From Bacteroidales bacterium (GTDB taxonomy: Bacteria; Bacteroidota; Bacteroidia; Bacteroidales; UBA932), in contig JAQWAL010000001.1 of assembly GCA_028707695.1 (NCBI GenBank), positions 62,001 to 126,000 on the forward strand: a DNA stretch of 64,000 nucleotides, written 5' to 3'. A model generated the notes under the pieces. The model was not told where the DNA came from and did not search any database. It saw nothing but the letters and a program-made list of their open reading frames with translations. The position numbers and the translations under genes were made by a program. Position 1 is the stretch's first letter, and each line of letters begins with the position of its first letter. Below, one piece after another: positions 43,178 to 52,990 of the stretch.

Positions 43178-44295
43178 AAGCAAAAAGGATCATAATAAGT
43201 GGTGGTGGTACTGGAGGACATATCTTCCCTGCCATTTCAATTGCCAATGCATTGAAAAGGCTGGATCCTGAATGTGAAATCTTGTTTGTGGGAGCCTCAG
43301 GCAGGATGGAGATGGAAAGGGTCCCGGCGGCGGGTTACAAAATAGTAGGACTTCCTGTGGCAGGATTGAAAAGGTCATTATCCCTTTCCAATCTCAAAGT
43401 TCCATATATGTATGTAAAAAGCATCTTGATGGCAAATAAAATAATAGATGATTTCCGGCCTCATGCTGCAGTAGGAGTTGGAGGTTATGCAAGTGCACCT
43501 CTGTTAAAATCTGCATCTTCAAAACAAGTCCCCTACCTTATACAAGAACAGAATTCATATGCAGGTGTCACAAACAAAATGCTGGCAAAAAAAGCGCAAA
43601 AGATATGTGTTGCTTATGAAAGTATGGAGAAGTTTTTCCCAAAAGAGAAGATTATAATCACCGGGAATCCTGTTCGAAGCACAATAAAAAGGGCTACCGA
43701 GCAAGAGAAAAGAGCCGCAAAAACATTATTCGGATTCAAGCAAGAGCAGCCGGTATTGCTGGTTGTCGGAGGTAGTCTTGGATCTGGGACCCTCAACAAA
43801 ACCTTGCAAAACTGGATTGTCAAAAACAGACAAGTGCAAATAGGAATCATATGGCAGTATGGTAGATACTATAAATCACAAGTAGAATCCTTCAATCGGG
43901 AGAACCCAAGGGAAAACATATTGGCCAAAGAATTCATTTCCAATATAGATCAAGCTCTTTCGGCAGCAGATGTGGTGGTTTCAAGGGCAGGTGCAGGAAC
44001 AATTTCAGAGTTATGCATTGCAGGTAAAGCCACAATATTTGTTCCATCTCCTAATGTTGCCGAAGACCATCAGACATCCAATGCAATGGCATTGGTAAAC
44101 AAGGGCTGTGCGTTGGTTGTAGCCGACAAGGATGCAAATGCAATCCTTATGGACAAGGCTGCAGAACTTTTGGAAAACAAAGAAAGGATAGAGCAGCTGG
44201 AAAGTTCAATAATGAAAATGGCCCTGTACGAATCGGACATTAAAATTGCCAAAGAGGTGCTGCAGCTTTGCAATCTTAAAAAAGGAGGTAATTAA
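43174..44295 (+). CDS. murG: UDP-GlcNAc:lipid I N-acetylglucosaminyltransferase
   Basis: A 373-residue GT28 glycosyltransferase that converts lipid I to lipid II on the cytoplasmic face of the membrane. It has IISGGGTGGHIFPAISIANA, VGVGGYASAPLL, QEQNSYAGVTNKMLAK, VVGGSLGSGTLNK and the UDP-GlcNAc site VVSRAGAGTISELCIAGKA followed by DHQTSNA. Normal length. The start overlaps the ftsW stop (ATGA). Confidence 0.96.
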   Translation: MKAKRIIISGGGTGGHIFPAISIANALKRLDPECEILFVGASGRMEMERVPAAGYKIVGLPVAGLKRSLSLSNLKVPYMYVKSILMANKIIDDFRPHAAVGVGGYASAPLLKSASSKQVPYLIQEQNSYAGVTNKMLAKKAQKICVAYESMEKFFPKEKIIITGNPVRSTIKRATEQEKRAAKTLFGFKQEQPVLLVVGGSLGSGTLNKTLQNWIVKNRQVQIGIIWQYGRYYKSQVESFNRENPRENILAKEFISNIDQALSAADVVVSRAGAGTISELCIAGKATIFVPSPNVAEDHQTSNAMALVNKGCALVVADKDANAILMDKAAELLENKERIEQLESSIMKMALYESDIKIAKEVLQLCNLKKGGN

Positions 44296-45666
44296 ATGGA
44301 TAATGTATACTTGATAGGAATTGGCGGAATAGGGATGAGTGCACTTGCAAGGTACTACAAACACAACAATTTGTTTGTGGCAGGATATGACAGGACACCC
44401 TCCAATCTTACAAGCCATCTCCAGGCAGAGGGTATAGATATCAATTTCCAGGATTCCGTGGATATCATCCCAAAAAGGATCAAGGATAACCCTGACAGCC
44501 TGATAATTTTTACCCCGGCAATACCAAAGGATTCTGCACAACTGCAATGGTTCAAAGACAACGACTATAAAATACTTAAAAGGTCCCAGGCTTTGGGATA
44601 CCTTGCTGCATCAAAAAAATGCCTTGCGGTTGCAGGGACCCACGGGAAAACCACAACATCTACATTATTGGCGCACCTGCTACACGACTCAGGTGAAGGA
44701 TGCACAGCTTTCCTTGGCGGTATCTCTTCCAATTACAACACCAACCTTATACTGAGCAAAAACAATGTACTGGTTGCAGAGGCCGATGAATTTGACCGCT
44801 CATTCCTCCAGTTGTGGCCAGAAATTGCAGTTGTAACTTCTGCAGATGCAGACCATTTGGATATCTACAACAACCACGAAACCATCTTGGGTGCTTTTGC
44901 CGATTTTGCAGGACAGGTAAAAAAATCCGGGACATTGATTGTTAAAAAAGGACTTGAATCAAAAATAACCGGAAAAACACTCTCCAAGGTCCTCATTTAT
45001 TCCTACGACCAACCATGTGATTTCTTTGCCAGTGAAATAGTCCCGATGGATGGAGGATTTTTCAGTTTCACCTTCAATTACCCTGGAGGTAAGATAGAAG
45101 GTTGCAGGGTCGGGATACCAGGCTGGATCAATGTCGAGAATGCCATAGCTGCTTCTGCCATAGCTGTAACTCACGGGCTTTCACCTGAATCTATCAAGAA
45201 ATCGTTGGCAACATTCAAAGGAGTAAGGAGAAGGTTCGACATCAGGATCAATACTCCTGAATGCTCCTACATAGACGATTACGCACATCATCCAGGAGAG
45301 TTGGAAGCTGCAATAAGCTCTATGCGCAATATTTTCCGGAACAGGAAGCTGACAGTAGTGTTCCAGCCACATTTATATACAAGGACAAGGGATTTTGCAG
45401 ATGGGTTTGCACAGAGTCTTGGAATGGCAGACGAACTAATCCTTATGGACATATACCCGGCCAGGGAACTGCCTATAGATGGTGTATCGTCCAAGATGAT
45501 CCTGGATAAAGTGAAGCTGCAAGAGAAAACCCTTGCAAACAAGGATAATTTGATGGAGATAATAGCAAATAAAAAAATAGATGTATTGGTAACATTTGGA
45601 GCAGGTGATATTGACAGGTTCACAGATATGATAGAAAAGCAATTGAAAGAGCAGTACAATGTTTAA
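44296..45666 (+). CDS. murC: UDP-MurNAc:L-alanine ligase
   Basis: A 456-residue Mur ligase adding the first L-Ala to UDP-MurNAc. It has IGIGGIGMSALARYYKHN at the N-terminus, the ATP loop AVAGTHGKTTTSTLLAHLL, EADEFDRSFLQLWPE and YIDDYAHHPGELEA. It begins right after the murG stop, preceded by GGAGG, and its end overlaps ftsQ by eight bases. murB, which makes its substrate, is not in this cluster. Confidence 0.96.
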   Translation: MDNVYLIGIGGIGMSALARYYKHNNLFVAGYDRTPSNLTSHLQAEGIDINFQDSVDIIPKRIKDNPDSLIIFTPAIPKDSAQLQWFKDNDYKILKRSQALGYLAASKKCLAVAGTHGKTTTSTLLAHLLHDSGEGCTAFLGGISSNYNTNLILSKNNVLVAEADEFDRSFLQLWPEIAVVTSADADHLDIYNNHETILGAFADFAGQVKKSGTLIVKKGLESKITGKTLSKVLIYSYDQPCDFFASEIVPMDGGFFSFTFNYPGGKIEGCRVGIPGWINVENAIAASAIAVTHGLSPESIKKSLATFKGVRRRFDIRINTPECSYIDDYAHHPGELEAAISSMRNIFRNRKLTVVFQPHLYTRTRDFADGFAQSLGMADELILMDIYPARELPIDGVSSKMILDKVKLQEKTLANKDNLMEIIANKKIDVLVTFGAGDIDRFTDMIEKQLKEQYNV

Positions 45667-46471
45667 GAAGATCCTCATATATACAGGCTACTTTTTAGTA
45701 ACTGCTGCTTTGGCAGTCTACTTTTACTTTTCCTCTGCCTTGACCTCATCCCAATGCAAGGAGATAACATGCAACAGAATAGAGGTTATCATAAAGGACA
45801 GCGCACAAAACAGGTTTGTGAGCCGTAGCGAGATAGTTGGTTTGCTGGAAGAGGAGGGTATAAGGACAAATGAAAGTAAAATCAAACATATAAATCAGCA
45901 CAATCTGGAACTGGCCATAAACAACCGCACTGCAGTAAAAGTTTCCCATGTAAGTGTCACCAGAAGTGGCAAAATACAGGTACAAGTAACCCAAAGAAGA
46001 CCCATAATACGCATCGAAACAACAAATGGAGGTTTTTACATGGATGATTCAGCTTATGTATTTCCTTTGATCAGAAGTTTCACTTCATATGTACCTGTTG
46101 TCTCTGGAAATGTTCCGCTCCCTTTTCCTCCGGGTTTCCGGGGTAATGCCGACCTGTCCGACAAATGGGCTTCCGGAATTTACCAGCTTGCCCTGTACAT
46201 GGATAACAACCAGGAGTGGAATACATTGATAGAACAAATCCATATAGACTCAAAGGGAGTCATGACCATGACCCCGAGAGCAGGAATAACAGAGATAATA
46301 TTTGGTTCTCCGGAAAATATAGATTACAAATTCAGCAAACTCAACCTTTTTTATACCAAGGTAATACCGGCCAAAGGCTGGTATACATACAAAACCGTGG
46401 ACTTGAGTTTTGACAACCAGTTAGTATGCAAATTGAATGATAAAAAAAATAATAAACAGATAAAAACTTGA
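45659..46471 (+). CDS. ftsQ: Cell-division protein FtsQ-like
   Basis: A 270-residue bitopic protein with a short cytoplasmic tail, one membrane helix at residues 6-22 and a periplasmic region. The POTRA-like part (about residues 38-120) includes RFVSRSEIVGLLEEEGI and VKVSHVSVTRSGKIQVQVTQ, followed by the beta domain. It links FtsA/FtsZ with FtsL and the septal synthases. Identification rests on topology, weak motif match and its position between murC and ftsA. Confidence 0.88.
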   Translation: MFKKILIYTGYFLVTAALAVYFYFSSALTSSQCKEITCNRIEVIIKDSAQNRFVSRSEIVGLLEEEGIRTNESKIKHINQHNLELAINNRTAVKVSHVSVTRSGKIQVQVTQRRPIIRIETTNGGFYMDDSAYVFPLIRSFTSYVPVVSGNVPLPFPPGFRGNADLSDKWASGIYQLALYMDNNQEWNTLIEQIHIDSKGVMTMTPRAGITEIIFGSPENIDYKFSKLNLFYTKVIPAKGWYTYKTVDLSFDNQLVCKLNDKKNNKQIKT

Positions 46472-46475
46472 ACAT

Positions 46476-47801
46476 ATGGATAATTACATTGCAGCAATAG
46501 ATTTGGGCACCACCAAAGTGGTTACATTGGTGGGAGAGAAGACAGAAACAGGTTTCAGGGTAGTTGCCTACATGGAGGTTCCCTCAAAAGGAGTTTTGAG
46601 AGGTGAGGTGGTAAACATCCAGAATGTATTGGACTCACTAATGCCATCCATTTCTGAGATAAGAAAAAACTATAACATTGATATAAAAGATGTCTACGTT
46701 GGGATTGCAGGTCAAAATATCAAATGTATGGATGCCCGGCTCAGCCGGAACCGCAGTAAATCAGATGATCTTATCATGGAAGATGAAATAGGGGAAATGA
46801 TGAAAGAGATGGCAAACTCAAGGGTCAATGCCGGGGAAAAGATTCTTCATGTGATTCCTCAGTCCTACAATGTAGATGACCACATTGGGGTTGACAACGC
46901 AAGCGGGATGACCGGGACAAGGATAGAGGGCGATTACAAACTCTTCATAGGAAAAGTGAATTCTGTTGAACACAGCAAACTTGTAATCAACAGGGCTGGC
47001 TTGAATCTTAAAGAATTGATTTTGGAACCAGTTGCCTCGGCAAAATCAGTCCTCACAGAAGATGAGATGGAGCTTGGGGTAGCAATGATTGACATGGGTG
47101 GTGGTACAACAGACCTGCTTATTTACCACAACAACATAATCAGGCACACAGCTGTCATACCTTTTGGAGGCAACTCAGTTACAGAAGATTTGAGACAAGG
47201 GTGCAGCGTTTCCCTCAAAAATGCAGAGCAAATGAAAATACAATATGGCTCATGCTACAGCGAGTATGCACCGGAAAACAAGACTGTAGTTATTCCGGGT
47301 ATTGGCGGACTTGAAAACAGGGAGGTTTCCTTCAAGGTAATTGCAGGTATCATCGAAGCAAGGGTAGAAGAGATAATAGAGGCTGTAATGTACGAAATTG
47401 AGAATTCCGGATATATGGATAAACTTGGGGCCGGCATCGTTATCACTGGTGGAGGATCACAATTGACAAACCTAAAACAGTTTGTGCAATCCAAGACAGG
47501 ATATGCAGTAAGGCTTGCATCCCCGGTATTCAACCTCTCTGCCGACACTCCGCAGGACATTTTCAAACCATCTGCATCTACTGCAATTGGCCTGATGATG
47601 CTGGGACATGAAAAAAAGAGAGAGAACAAAGATATTCCATTGGAAAATCCGGTCCTGTTCCAAGATGATGAACTGGAGACTGTAAGCTCTGCAAAAGAGA
47701 TTGGCAAACAAAGAAAAGAGAAGAAAAAGAGCAAAGGCCTGCTCAAAAGCATACCCACATTTTTAGGGGATATATTTGACACAACCAATAATGAAGCATA
47801 A
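46476..47801 (+). CDS. ftsA: Cell-division protein FtsA
   Basis: A 441-residue actin-like ATPase that tethers FtsZ to the membrane. Phosphate loop 1 is AAIDLGTTKVVTLVG, the 1C domain follows (YVGIAGQNIKCMDARLSR), then phosphate 2 AMIDMGGGTTDLLIYHNN and adenosine motif GIVITGGGSQLTNL. The basic C-terminal end (KSKGLLKSIPTFLGDIFD) is the amphipathic membrane-targeting helix. It starts four bases after the ftsQ stop. Confidence 0.96.
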   Translation: MDNYIAAIDLGTTKVVTLVGEKTETGFRVVAYMEVPSKGVLRGEVVNIQNVLDSLMPSISEIRKNYNIDIKDVYVGIAGQNIKCMDARLSRNRSKSDDLIMEDEIGEMMKEMANSRVNAGEKILHVIPQSYNVDDHIGVDNASGMTGTRIEGDYKLFIGKVNSVEHSKLVINRAGLNLKELILEPVASAKSVLTEDEMELGVAMIDMGGGTTDLLIYHNNIIRHTAVIPFGGNSVTEDLRQGCSVSLKNAEQMKIQYGSCYSEYAPENKTVVIPGIGGLENREVSFKVIAGIIEARVEEIIEAVMYEIENSGYMDKLGAGIVITGGGSQLTNLKQFVQSKTGYAVRLASPVFNLSADTPQDIFKPSASTAIGLMMLGHEKKRENKDIPLENPVLFQDDELETVSSAKEIGKQRKEKKKSKGLLKSIPTFLGDIFDTTNNEA

Positions 47802-47810
47802 CTTTGCATT

Positions 47811-49202
47811 ATGATGGACGATTTTTTACCAACAGATTGGGAATCCGCTAAAGCTCTCATTAAGGTCATTGGAGTCGGAGGTGGAGGGGGGAATGCAGTC
47901 AACCAGATGTACCGTCAAGGTATAAAAGATGTTGACTTCCTCATTTGCAACACAGACAGCCAAGCTCTCAAGGCAAGCCCTGTACCGGAAAAAATCCAGT
48001 TGGGCAGTGATGTCACAAGGGGATTGGGTGCCGGCTGCAATCCCGAAAAGGGAAGAAAGGCAGCTATGGAAAGTATGGACGCTATTCAAGCCTCTTTGGA
48101 GGGCGGGACAGAGATGGTGTTCATTACAGCCGGAATGGGTGGAGGCACAGGAACCGGAGCTGCACCTGTTATTGCTCAAGTAGCAAGGGAAATGGGATTG
48201 CTGACGGTAGCAGTTGTCACTTTACCGTTCAGGGACGAAGGGCCTGAATTCCTAAAAAGGGCAATACTTGGAATCAAAGAGCTTGAAAAAAATGTAGACA
48301 GTTTGCTCATTATTGACAACCAAAAACTTTACAAGATCTTTGGAGAACTCTCTATTTTTGAGGCTTTCCCAAAAGCAGATGCAGTACTGTCCACAGCAGT
48401 GAAAGGAATTGCAGAGATAATAACTCTGCCTGGCTTTATAAATGTAGATTTTGCCGATGTGCGTATGGTCATGGAAAACAGTGGCATGGCATTAATGGGA
48501 TCTGGGACAGCCAGTGGAGAAAACAGAGCGATAAGAGCTGTGGAAGAGGCATTTTCATCTCCATTGCTAAACGACTTCGACCTGACCTCTGCCAAAAATG
48601 TGCTTGTAAACATAACCTCCAGCGACAAACATGGCCTTACCATGGCAGAACTCTCACAGGTTATGGACTATATTGGTGAATTTACCGGGGGAAGTGCATC
48701 CAACTTCAAGCGTGGGGTTAAATGCGACACCGGCATAGGAGAGGCCATTAGTGTTACCATAGTAGCTACAGGCTTTGATATGAACAGCCTGCCACAGATC
48801 TCCTCTACCGGAGGTGAAATAATTGGCGTACATGTACTTGGTGGTGAAGAATCTCAAAAAGAGAGCGTGCAAATCAAAGATACACCAGAAGAGAAAATCA
48901 CGATTATCTCTGTACCCGCTCCTGCCCAAAAAAAACCTGTCCGTACCAATGATAATGACACCAATGAAGAGGGGGGATTCCTCAAAAAAGAGAAACCAAC
49001 CCTAATCATGGAGCCGGGAGAAGACATTACAAAACTTGAAACCCAGCCTGCATACGTGAGAAAACAGCTTAAAGTAAAACAACAGGAGAACAAGCTAAAT
49101 GTCAACGACACCAAGGAGAGCAGTACTTTCAAATTAGGAGAAAACAACGGGAAACAACAATTGCTTTCTGACAATTCATATATACACCAAAACCAGGATT
49201 AA
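47811..49202 (+). CDS. ftsZ: Cell-division GTPase FtsZ
   Basis: A 463-residue tubulin homologue forming the Z-ring. The GTP-binding motifs are VIGVGGGGGNAVNQMY, the tubulin signature MGGGTGTGAAPVIA (about residues 108-121), LPFRDEGPE and NVDFADVRMVMENSG. The GTPase core ends near residue 330. A linker of about 110 residues, rich in Lys/Glu/Gln, follows; the short C-terminal binding peptide is not easy to see. Two start codons (47811, 47814) are adjacent. It is the last canonical dcw gene. Confidence 0.97.
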   Translation: MMDDFLPTDWESAKALIKVIGVGGGGGNAVNQMYRQGIKDVDFLICNTDSQALKASPVPEKIQLGSDVTRGLGAGCNPEKGRKAAMESMDAIQASLEGGTEMVFITAGMGGGTGTGAAPVIAQVAREMGLLTVAVVTLPFRDEGPEFLKRAILGIKELEKNVDSLLIIDNQKLYKIFGELSIFEAFPKADAVLSTAVKGIAEIITLPGFINVDFADVRMVMENSGMALMGSGTASGENRAIRAVEEAFSSPLLNDFDLTSAKNVLVNITSSDKHGLTMAELSQVMDYIGEFTGGSASNFKRGVKCDTGIGEAISVTIVATGFDMNSLPQISSTGGEIIGVHVLGGEESQKESVQIKDTPEEKITIISVPAPAQKKPVRTNDNDTNEEGGFLKKEKPTLIMEPGEDITKLETQPAYVRKQLKVKQQENKLNVNDTKESSTFKLGENNGKQQLLSDNSYIHQNQD

Positions 49203-49203
49203 A

Positions 49204-50742
49204 ATGGGAAGAATAACAAGAGTGAGGTTTGCGCCCAGCCCTACCGGGCCTCTGCATATGGGAGGCGTAAGGACCGCTTTGTACAACTATTTGTATGCAA
49301 AACAAAAAGGCGGCACATTTGTACTTAGGATAGAAGATACCGATTCACAAAGATTTGTCCCGGGAGCAGAGGAGTATATAATAGAGTCCCTCGCATGGTG
49401 CGGGATATCTCCCGAAGAGGGAGTTGAAGATGGAAAGATTGTTACACAACCATCTCCAAAACACCCACATGCACCATACAGGCAATCTCAAAGAAAGGAT
49501 ATTTACAAACAATATGCTTTGCAACTGGTACAACAAGGTGATGCATATTACGCATTTGACACATCCCAGGAGCTTGACATAATGAGAAGCAAAGCAGAGG
49601 CAGAGGGTAAAGCATTCACATACAACCACCAATCCAGGATGTCCCTGAACAACTCTCTCACAATTGAGAAGGAAGAGACCCAAAAAAGGATTTCATCATC
49701 TTCCAACTGGGTCATAAGGTACAAAATGCCTCATGACAAGATCATCAAGATGGCAGACTTGATTAGAGGTGATATAGAAGTTGACAGTTCTACATTGGAT
49801 GACAAAGTTTTATGGAAAGCTGCAGATGGCCTGCCTACATACCACCTGGCAAATGTGGTGGATGACAAACTCATGGAAATCACCGATGTAATAAGAGGAG
49901 AAGAGTGGCTTCCATCCCTCCCGCTCCATTATATGCTTTATGAATCACTGGGGTGGAACAATCTAAGGCCATCATTTGCACACCTCTCGCTTTTGCTAAA
50001 GCCAGATGGCAAAGGGAAACTGAGCAAAAGAGATGGCGACAGGCTTGGATTCCCGGTATTTCCTCTGGAATGGAAAAACGACAAAGGCGAAGTTTCCAAA
50101 GGTTACCGCGAAGAGGGGTACTACCCCGAAGCATTTGTGAATATGCTGGCATTCATGGGGTGGAACCCAGGGACAGAACAAGAGGTTTTTTCTTTGGAAG
50201 AGTTGGCAAAGGCTTTCTCCTTGGAGAGAGTCATTCACTCAGGGGCCAAATTCAATGCAGAGAAGGCCAAATGGTATAACCAAGAGTACCTCAGGATGAA
50301 ACCAACCAGTCAACTGGCAGGAGAGTTCACACCAATCCTCAATTCAAAAGGTATTTACAAAGATCAGGAATATATATCCAAAGCCATAGAACTCATAAGG
50401 GACAGGATCTCTTTTGTCAATGAAATATGGCCACTTTCAAATTATCTTTTTGAAGCTCCTGAAGTTTTCGATCAAAAGGTAAAGGCAAAATTTTGGAAAG
50501 GAGATATACCGGCAACCATAGCTAGGGTTAAGGAAATGCTTGCAAATATAAAAGAGTTTACCAAAGAGGAGATAGAAGAGCAACTTCCCCTGTTCATAAA
50601 ATCCAACGATCTTCCTATGGGTGCAGTGATGAATTCCCTGAGACTATTGCTGGTGGGAGAATCCAAAGGGCCTGGAGTTGCGGACATCATGGCTTTGATT
50701 GGAAAGGAAGAGACCTTGGCACGTTTGGGAAAAGAGATTTGA
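49204..50742 (+). CDS. gltX: Glutamyl-tRNA synthetase
   Basis: A 512-residue class I aminoacyl-tRNA synthetase. The HIGH motif is in RFAPSPTGPLHMGGVRTALY and the KMSKS motif is KLSKRDGDRLGFP. The zinc-site cysteines of some GltX proteins are not evident. It starts one base after the ftsZ stop, so it may be co-transcribed with the dcw cluster. Normal length. Its stop is three bases from that of convergent galE. Confidence 0.96.
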   Translation: MGRITRVRFAPSPTGPLHMGGVRTALYNYLYAKQKGGTFVLRIEDTDSQRFVPGAEEYIIESLAWCGISPEEGVEDGKIVTQPSPKHPHAPYRQSQRKDIYKQYALQLVQQGDAYYAFDTSQELDIMRSKAEAEGKAFTYNHQSRMSLNNSLTIEKEETQKRISSSSNWVIRYKMPHDKIIKMADLIRGDIEVDSSTLDDKVLWKAADGLPTYHLANVVDDKLMEITDVIRGEEWLPSLPLHYMLYESLGWNNLRPSFAHLSLLLKPDGKGKLSKRDGDRLGFPVFPLEWKNDKGEVSKGYREEGYYPEAFVNMLAFMGWNPGTEQEVFSLEELAKAFSLERVIHSGAKFNAEKAKWYNQEYLRMKPTSQLAGEFTPILNSKGIYKDQEYISKAIELIRDRISFVNEIWPLSNYLFEAPEVFDQKVKAKFWKGDIPATIARVKEMLANIKEFTKEEIEEQLPLFIKSNDLPMGAVMNSLRLLLVGESKGPGVADIMALIGKEETLARLGKEI

Positions 50743-50745
50743 CCC

Positions 50746-51783
50746 TTACAGGTTCCTTATCCTTTTTTCCCACCTCCATGCCGATTTCATGATTTGGTCC
50801 AAAGGGGTATCTGCCTTCCAACCCAACACTTGGTTTGCTTTGGAGGGATCTGCCCAAACCTGTTCTATGTCTCCCTTTCTCCTCGGAGCAATTTTAAAAG
50901 GGACTTCCAGTGAGTTTGCTTTCATGAATTCATCCAGCACCTCCAACACAGACAATCCCCTTCCTGTCCCCAAATTGAAGTATTCAAGGGTGCCCCTTTC
51001 ATGCATAGATTGCAACCTGTCTATAGCAGCAACATGAGCTTTTGCTAAATCACAAACATAAATATAGTCCCTGATGCATGAACCATCCGGGGTATTGTAA
51101 TCATTCCCGAACACACTAAGTTCTTTTCTCAAGCCGGCAGCCGTTTGTGTAACAAAAGGAAGCAAATTTTGCGGAACTCCCCGGGGAAGTTCTCCAATAT
51201 GTGCAGAAGGATGTGCTCCGACAGGATTGAAATACCTAAGGGAAATCATATTCAACTTGCTGTTGCCAGACTTGATGGTATCCTCAAGGATACTTTCGCA
51301 CATCTGTTTAGTCTTTCCATATGGCGACTGGGCAGGTTGTAAAGGGGCATCCTCCGAAACCGGAAGGAATTCCGGATCGGGTTGTCCGTAAACAGTACAA
51401 GAAGAAGAAAAAACTATAGAAGAAGGACCCTGTTCTTCCATCACTTCTACAAGATTGAGCAAGGATACCAGGTTGTTCCTGTAATAGATCAAAGGATGCT
51501 CCACACTCTCTCCAACTGCTTTGTAAGCTGCAAAGTGAATGGCGTGACGGATTCCTTTGTCTCTTTGAAAAAGGTTACGCATAGCGTCAATATCGGTACA
51601 GTCAAGTTTTTCAAAAAGAGGGCTCACTCCCGTTATCTTTTCTATCCCTTCCAGTACATCCAAAGAGGAATTAGAGAGGTTATCGACGATAACAGGCTGG
51701 TAACCTGCCGCATATAGCTCAACGACAGTATGGGACCCAATGTATCCGGCCCCTCCTGTCACCAATACTTTTACCCTTTCCAT
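50746..51783 (-). CDS. galE: UDP-glucose 4-epimerase
   Basis: A 345-residue extended short-chain dehydrogenase that interconverts UDP-glucose and UDP-galactose. The NAD loop is VTGGAGYIGSHTVVELY, the catalytic part has SSSCTVYGQPD and the YxxxK motif YGKTKQMCE, and later NPVGAHPSAHIGE and GDGSCIRDYIY-type segments (TPDGSCIRDYIYVCDLAKAH) appear. It lies 11 bases after the aminotransferase gene, probably in one transcript supplying nucleotide sugars for surface glycans. Confidence 0.95.
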   Translation of the reverse strand: MERVKVLVTGGAGYIGSHTVVELYAAGYQPVIVDNLSNSSLDVLEGIEKITGVSPLFEKLDCTDIDAMRNLFQRDKGIRHAIHFAAYKAVGESVEHPLIYYRNNLVSLLNLVEVMEEQGPSSIVFSSSCTVYGQPDPEFLPVSEDAPLQPAQSPYGKTKQMCESILEDTIKSGNSKLNMISLRYFNPVGAHPSAHIGELPRGVPQNLLPFVTQTAAGLRKELSVFGNDYNTPDGSCIRDYIYVCDLAKAHVAAIDRLQSMHERGTLEYFNLGTGRGLSVLEVLDEFMKANSLEVPFKIAPRRKGDIEQVWADPSKANQVLGWKADTPLDQIMKSAWRWEKRIRNL

Positions 51784-51794
51784 AATTCAAATCA

Positions 51795-52916
51795 TTAGTT
51801 ATTGTAAAACTCCTTGATTGCGTTGCAAATTACTTGCTGGATATCCAAATCCAACTCAGTATGCATTGGCAAAGAAAGCACATCGTTTGCAAATTTTTCG
51901 GAATTGGCAAGACTGACCCTGGTAACTGAAATCTCTTTAAACGCCTTTTGTTTGTTTAAAGAGAGAGGGTAGTAAGTCATGGATGCAATCCCTTTGGTTG
52001 CCAAAAACTCCCTGAGTTGATCGCGTTTTTGCACACAAATCGTGAATTGATGGTAAACATGGTTGCTGTAATCACTCTCCTGAGGTAACCTTACCTCCTT
52101 CACATCCCTCAAAAGTTCCCTGTACACACCAGCTGCCTTTTGCCTGGCAGCCGAATAAGAATCCAGATATTTTAGTTTCACATCCAGAATTGCAGCCTGA
52201 ATGGAATCCAACCTGGAGTTGCAACCTATGATATCATGGTGGTACTTGACCTTCTGTCCATGATCAGTTACCATTTTTATCCTGGCTGCAATCTTACTGT
52301 TTTGTGTGAAGATAGCTCCCCCGTCTCCATAGCAACCTAAATTCTTGGTCGGGAAAAAAGAGGTGCAACCAATATCACCTATTGTCCCAAGGAATTTTTC
52401 CGTTCCGTCACTGAACTTGTATTTTGCCCCAAGAGCCTGGGCGTTATCTTCTACAACATACAAGGAGTGTGCTTTTGCAATTTTCATAATCTGCTCCATG
52501 GGTGCCGCCTGACCAAACAAATGGACCGGTACGATAGCTTTGGTTTTTGGAGATATGGATTTTTCTATATCCTGGACACTAATATTGAATGTTTGTTCGT
52601 CAACATCCACCAAAACCGGCACCAATCCCAACAAACCAACAACTTCTGCTGTAGCAGCAAATGTAAATGCCGGAACAATCACTTCGTCACCGGGCTTCAA
52701 TTCCAGTGCCATCATCGCAATCTGCAAGGCATCGGTACCATTGGCACATCCGGAAACAAACCTGGAATCCAGGTATGCAGCCAGGCTCTTCTCAAAAGAG
52801 TGTACCGCCGGTCCGTTTATAAAACTGCAACTATCCACTACTTCTTGAATTGAAGTATCAATCTCATTCTTGATTTTCAAATATTGACCCTTTAGGTCAA
52901 GCATAGGTATGTTCAT
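51795..52916 (-). CDS. DegT/DnrJ/EryC1/StrS-family sugar aminotransferase
   Basis: A 373-residue PLP enzyme of the type that aminates a keto-sugar nucleotide. It has IPMLDLKGQYLKIKNEID at the N-terminus, SGCANGTDALQIAMMAL, DEVIVPAFTFAATAEVV, VVEDNAQALGAKY, and the PLP-lysine loop TSFFPTKNLGCYGDGGAIF. The family also includes regulatory or dehydratase variants, but the Lys is present here. The sugar is not predictable. It is co-directional with galE. Confidence 0.92.
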   Translation of the reverse strand: MNIPMLDLKGQYLKIKNEIDTSIQEVVDSCSFINGPAVHSFEKSLAAYLDSRFVSGCANGTDALQIAMMALELKPGDEVIVPAFTFAATAEVVGLLGLVPVLVDVDEQTFNISVQDIEKSISPKTKAIVPVHLFGQAAPMEQIMKIAKAHSLYVVEDNAQALGAKYKFSDGTEKFLGTIGDIGCTSFFPTKNLGCYGDGGAIFTQNSKIAARIKMVTDHGQKVKYHHDIIGCNSRLDSIQAAILDVKLKYLDSYSAARQKAAGVYRELLRDVKEVRLPQESDYSNHVYHQFTICVQKRDQLREFLATKGIASMTYYPLSLNKQKAFKEISVTRVSLANSEKFANDVLSLPMHTELDLDIQQVICNAIKEFYNN

Positions 52917-52939
52917 GTCATCTAATAGTTATGGAACTA

Positions 52940-52947
52940 CAAATGTA
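52940..52947 (-). promoter_or_regulatory. -7 promoter element for the aminotransferase-galE operon
   Basis: The minus strand reads TACATTTG, an exact TAnnTTTG match, 23 bases before the ATG at 52916. Confidence 0.6.
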
Positions 52948-52976
52948 TAAAATTCTTCACTCATTCAATAAATAGC

Positions 52977-52984
52977 TATATTTG
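52977..52984 (+). promoter_or_regulatory. -7 promoter element for rpiB
   Basis: TATATTTG matches TAnnTTTG and ends six bases before the first ATG at 52991, so transcription would start at or near that codon. Confidence 0.55.
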
Positions 52985-52990
52985 TCCATT

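Noticed and set aside
47255..47902. A 215-codon minus-strand ORF across the ftsA-ftsZ junction
   Set aside because: It spans two conserved genes in antisense and its low-complexity Ser/Pro-rich translation mirrors their codons; no promoter or motif supports it.
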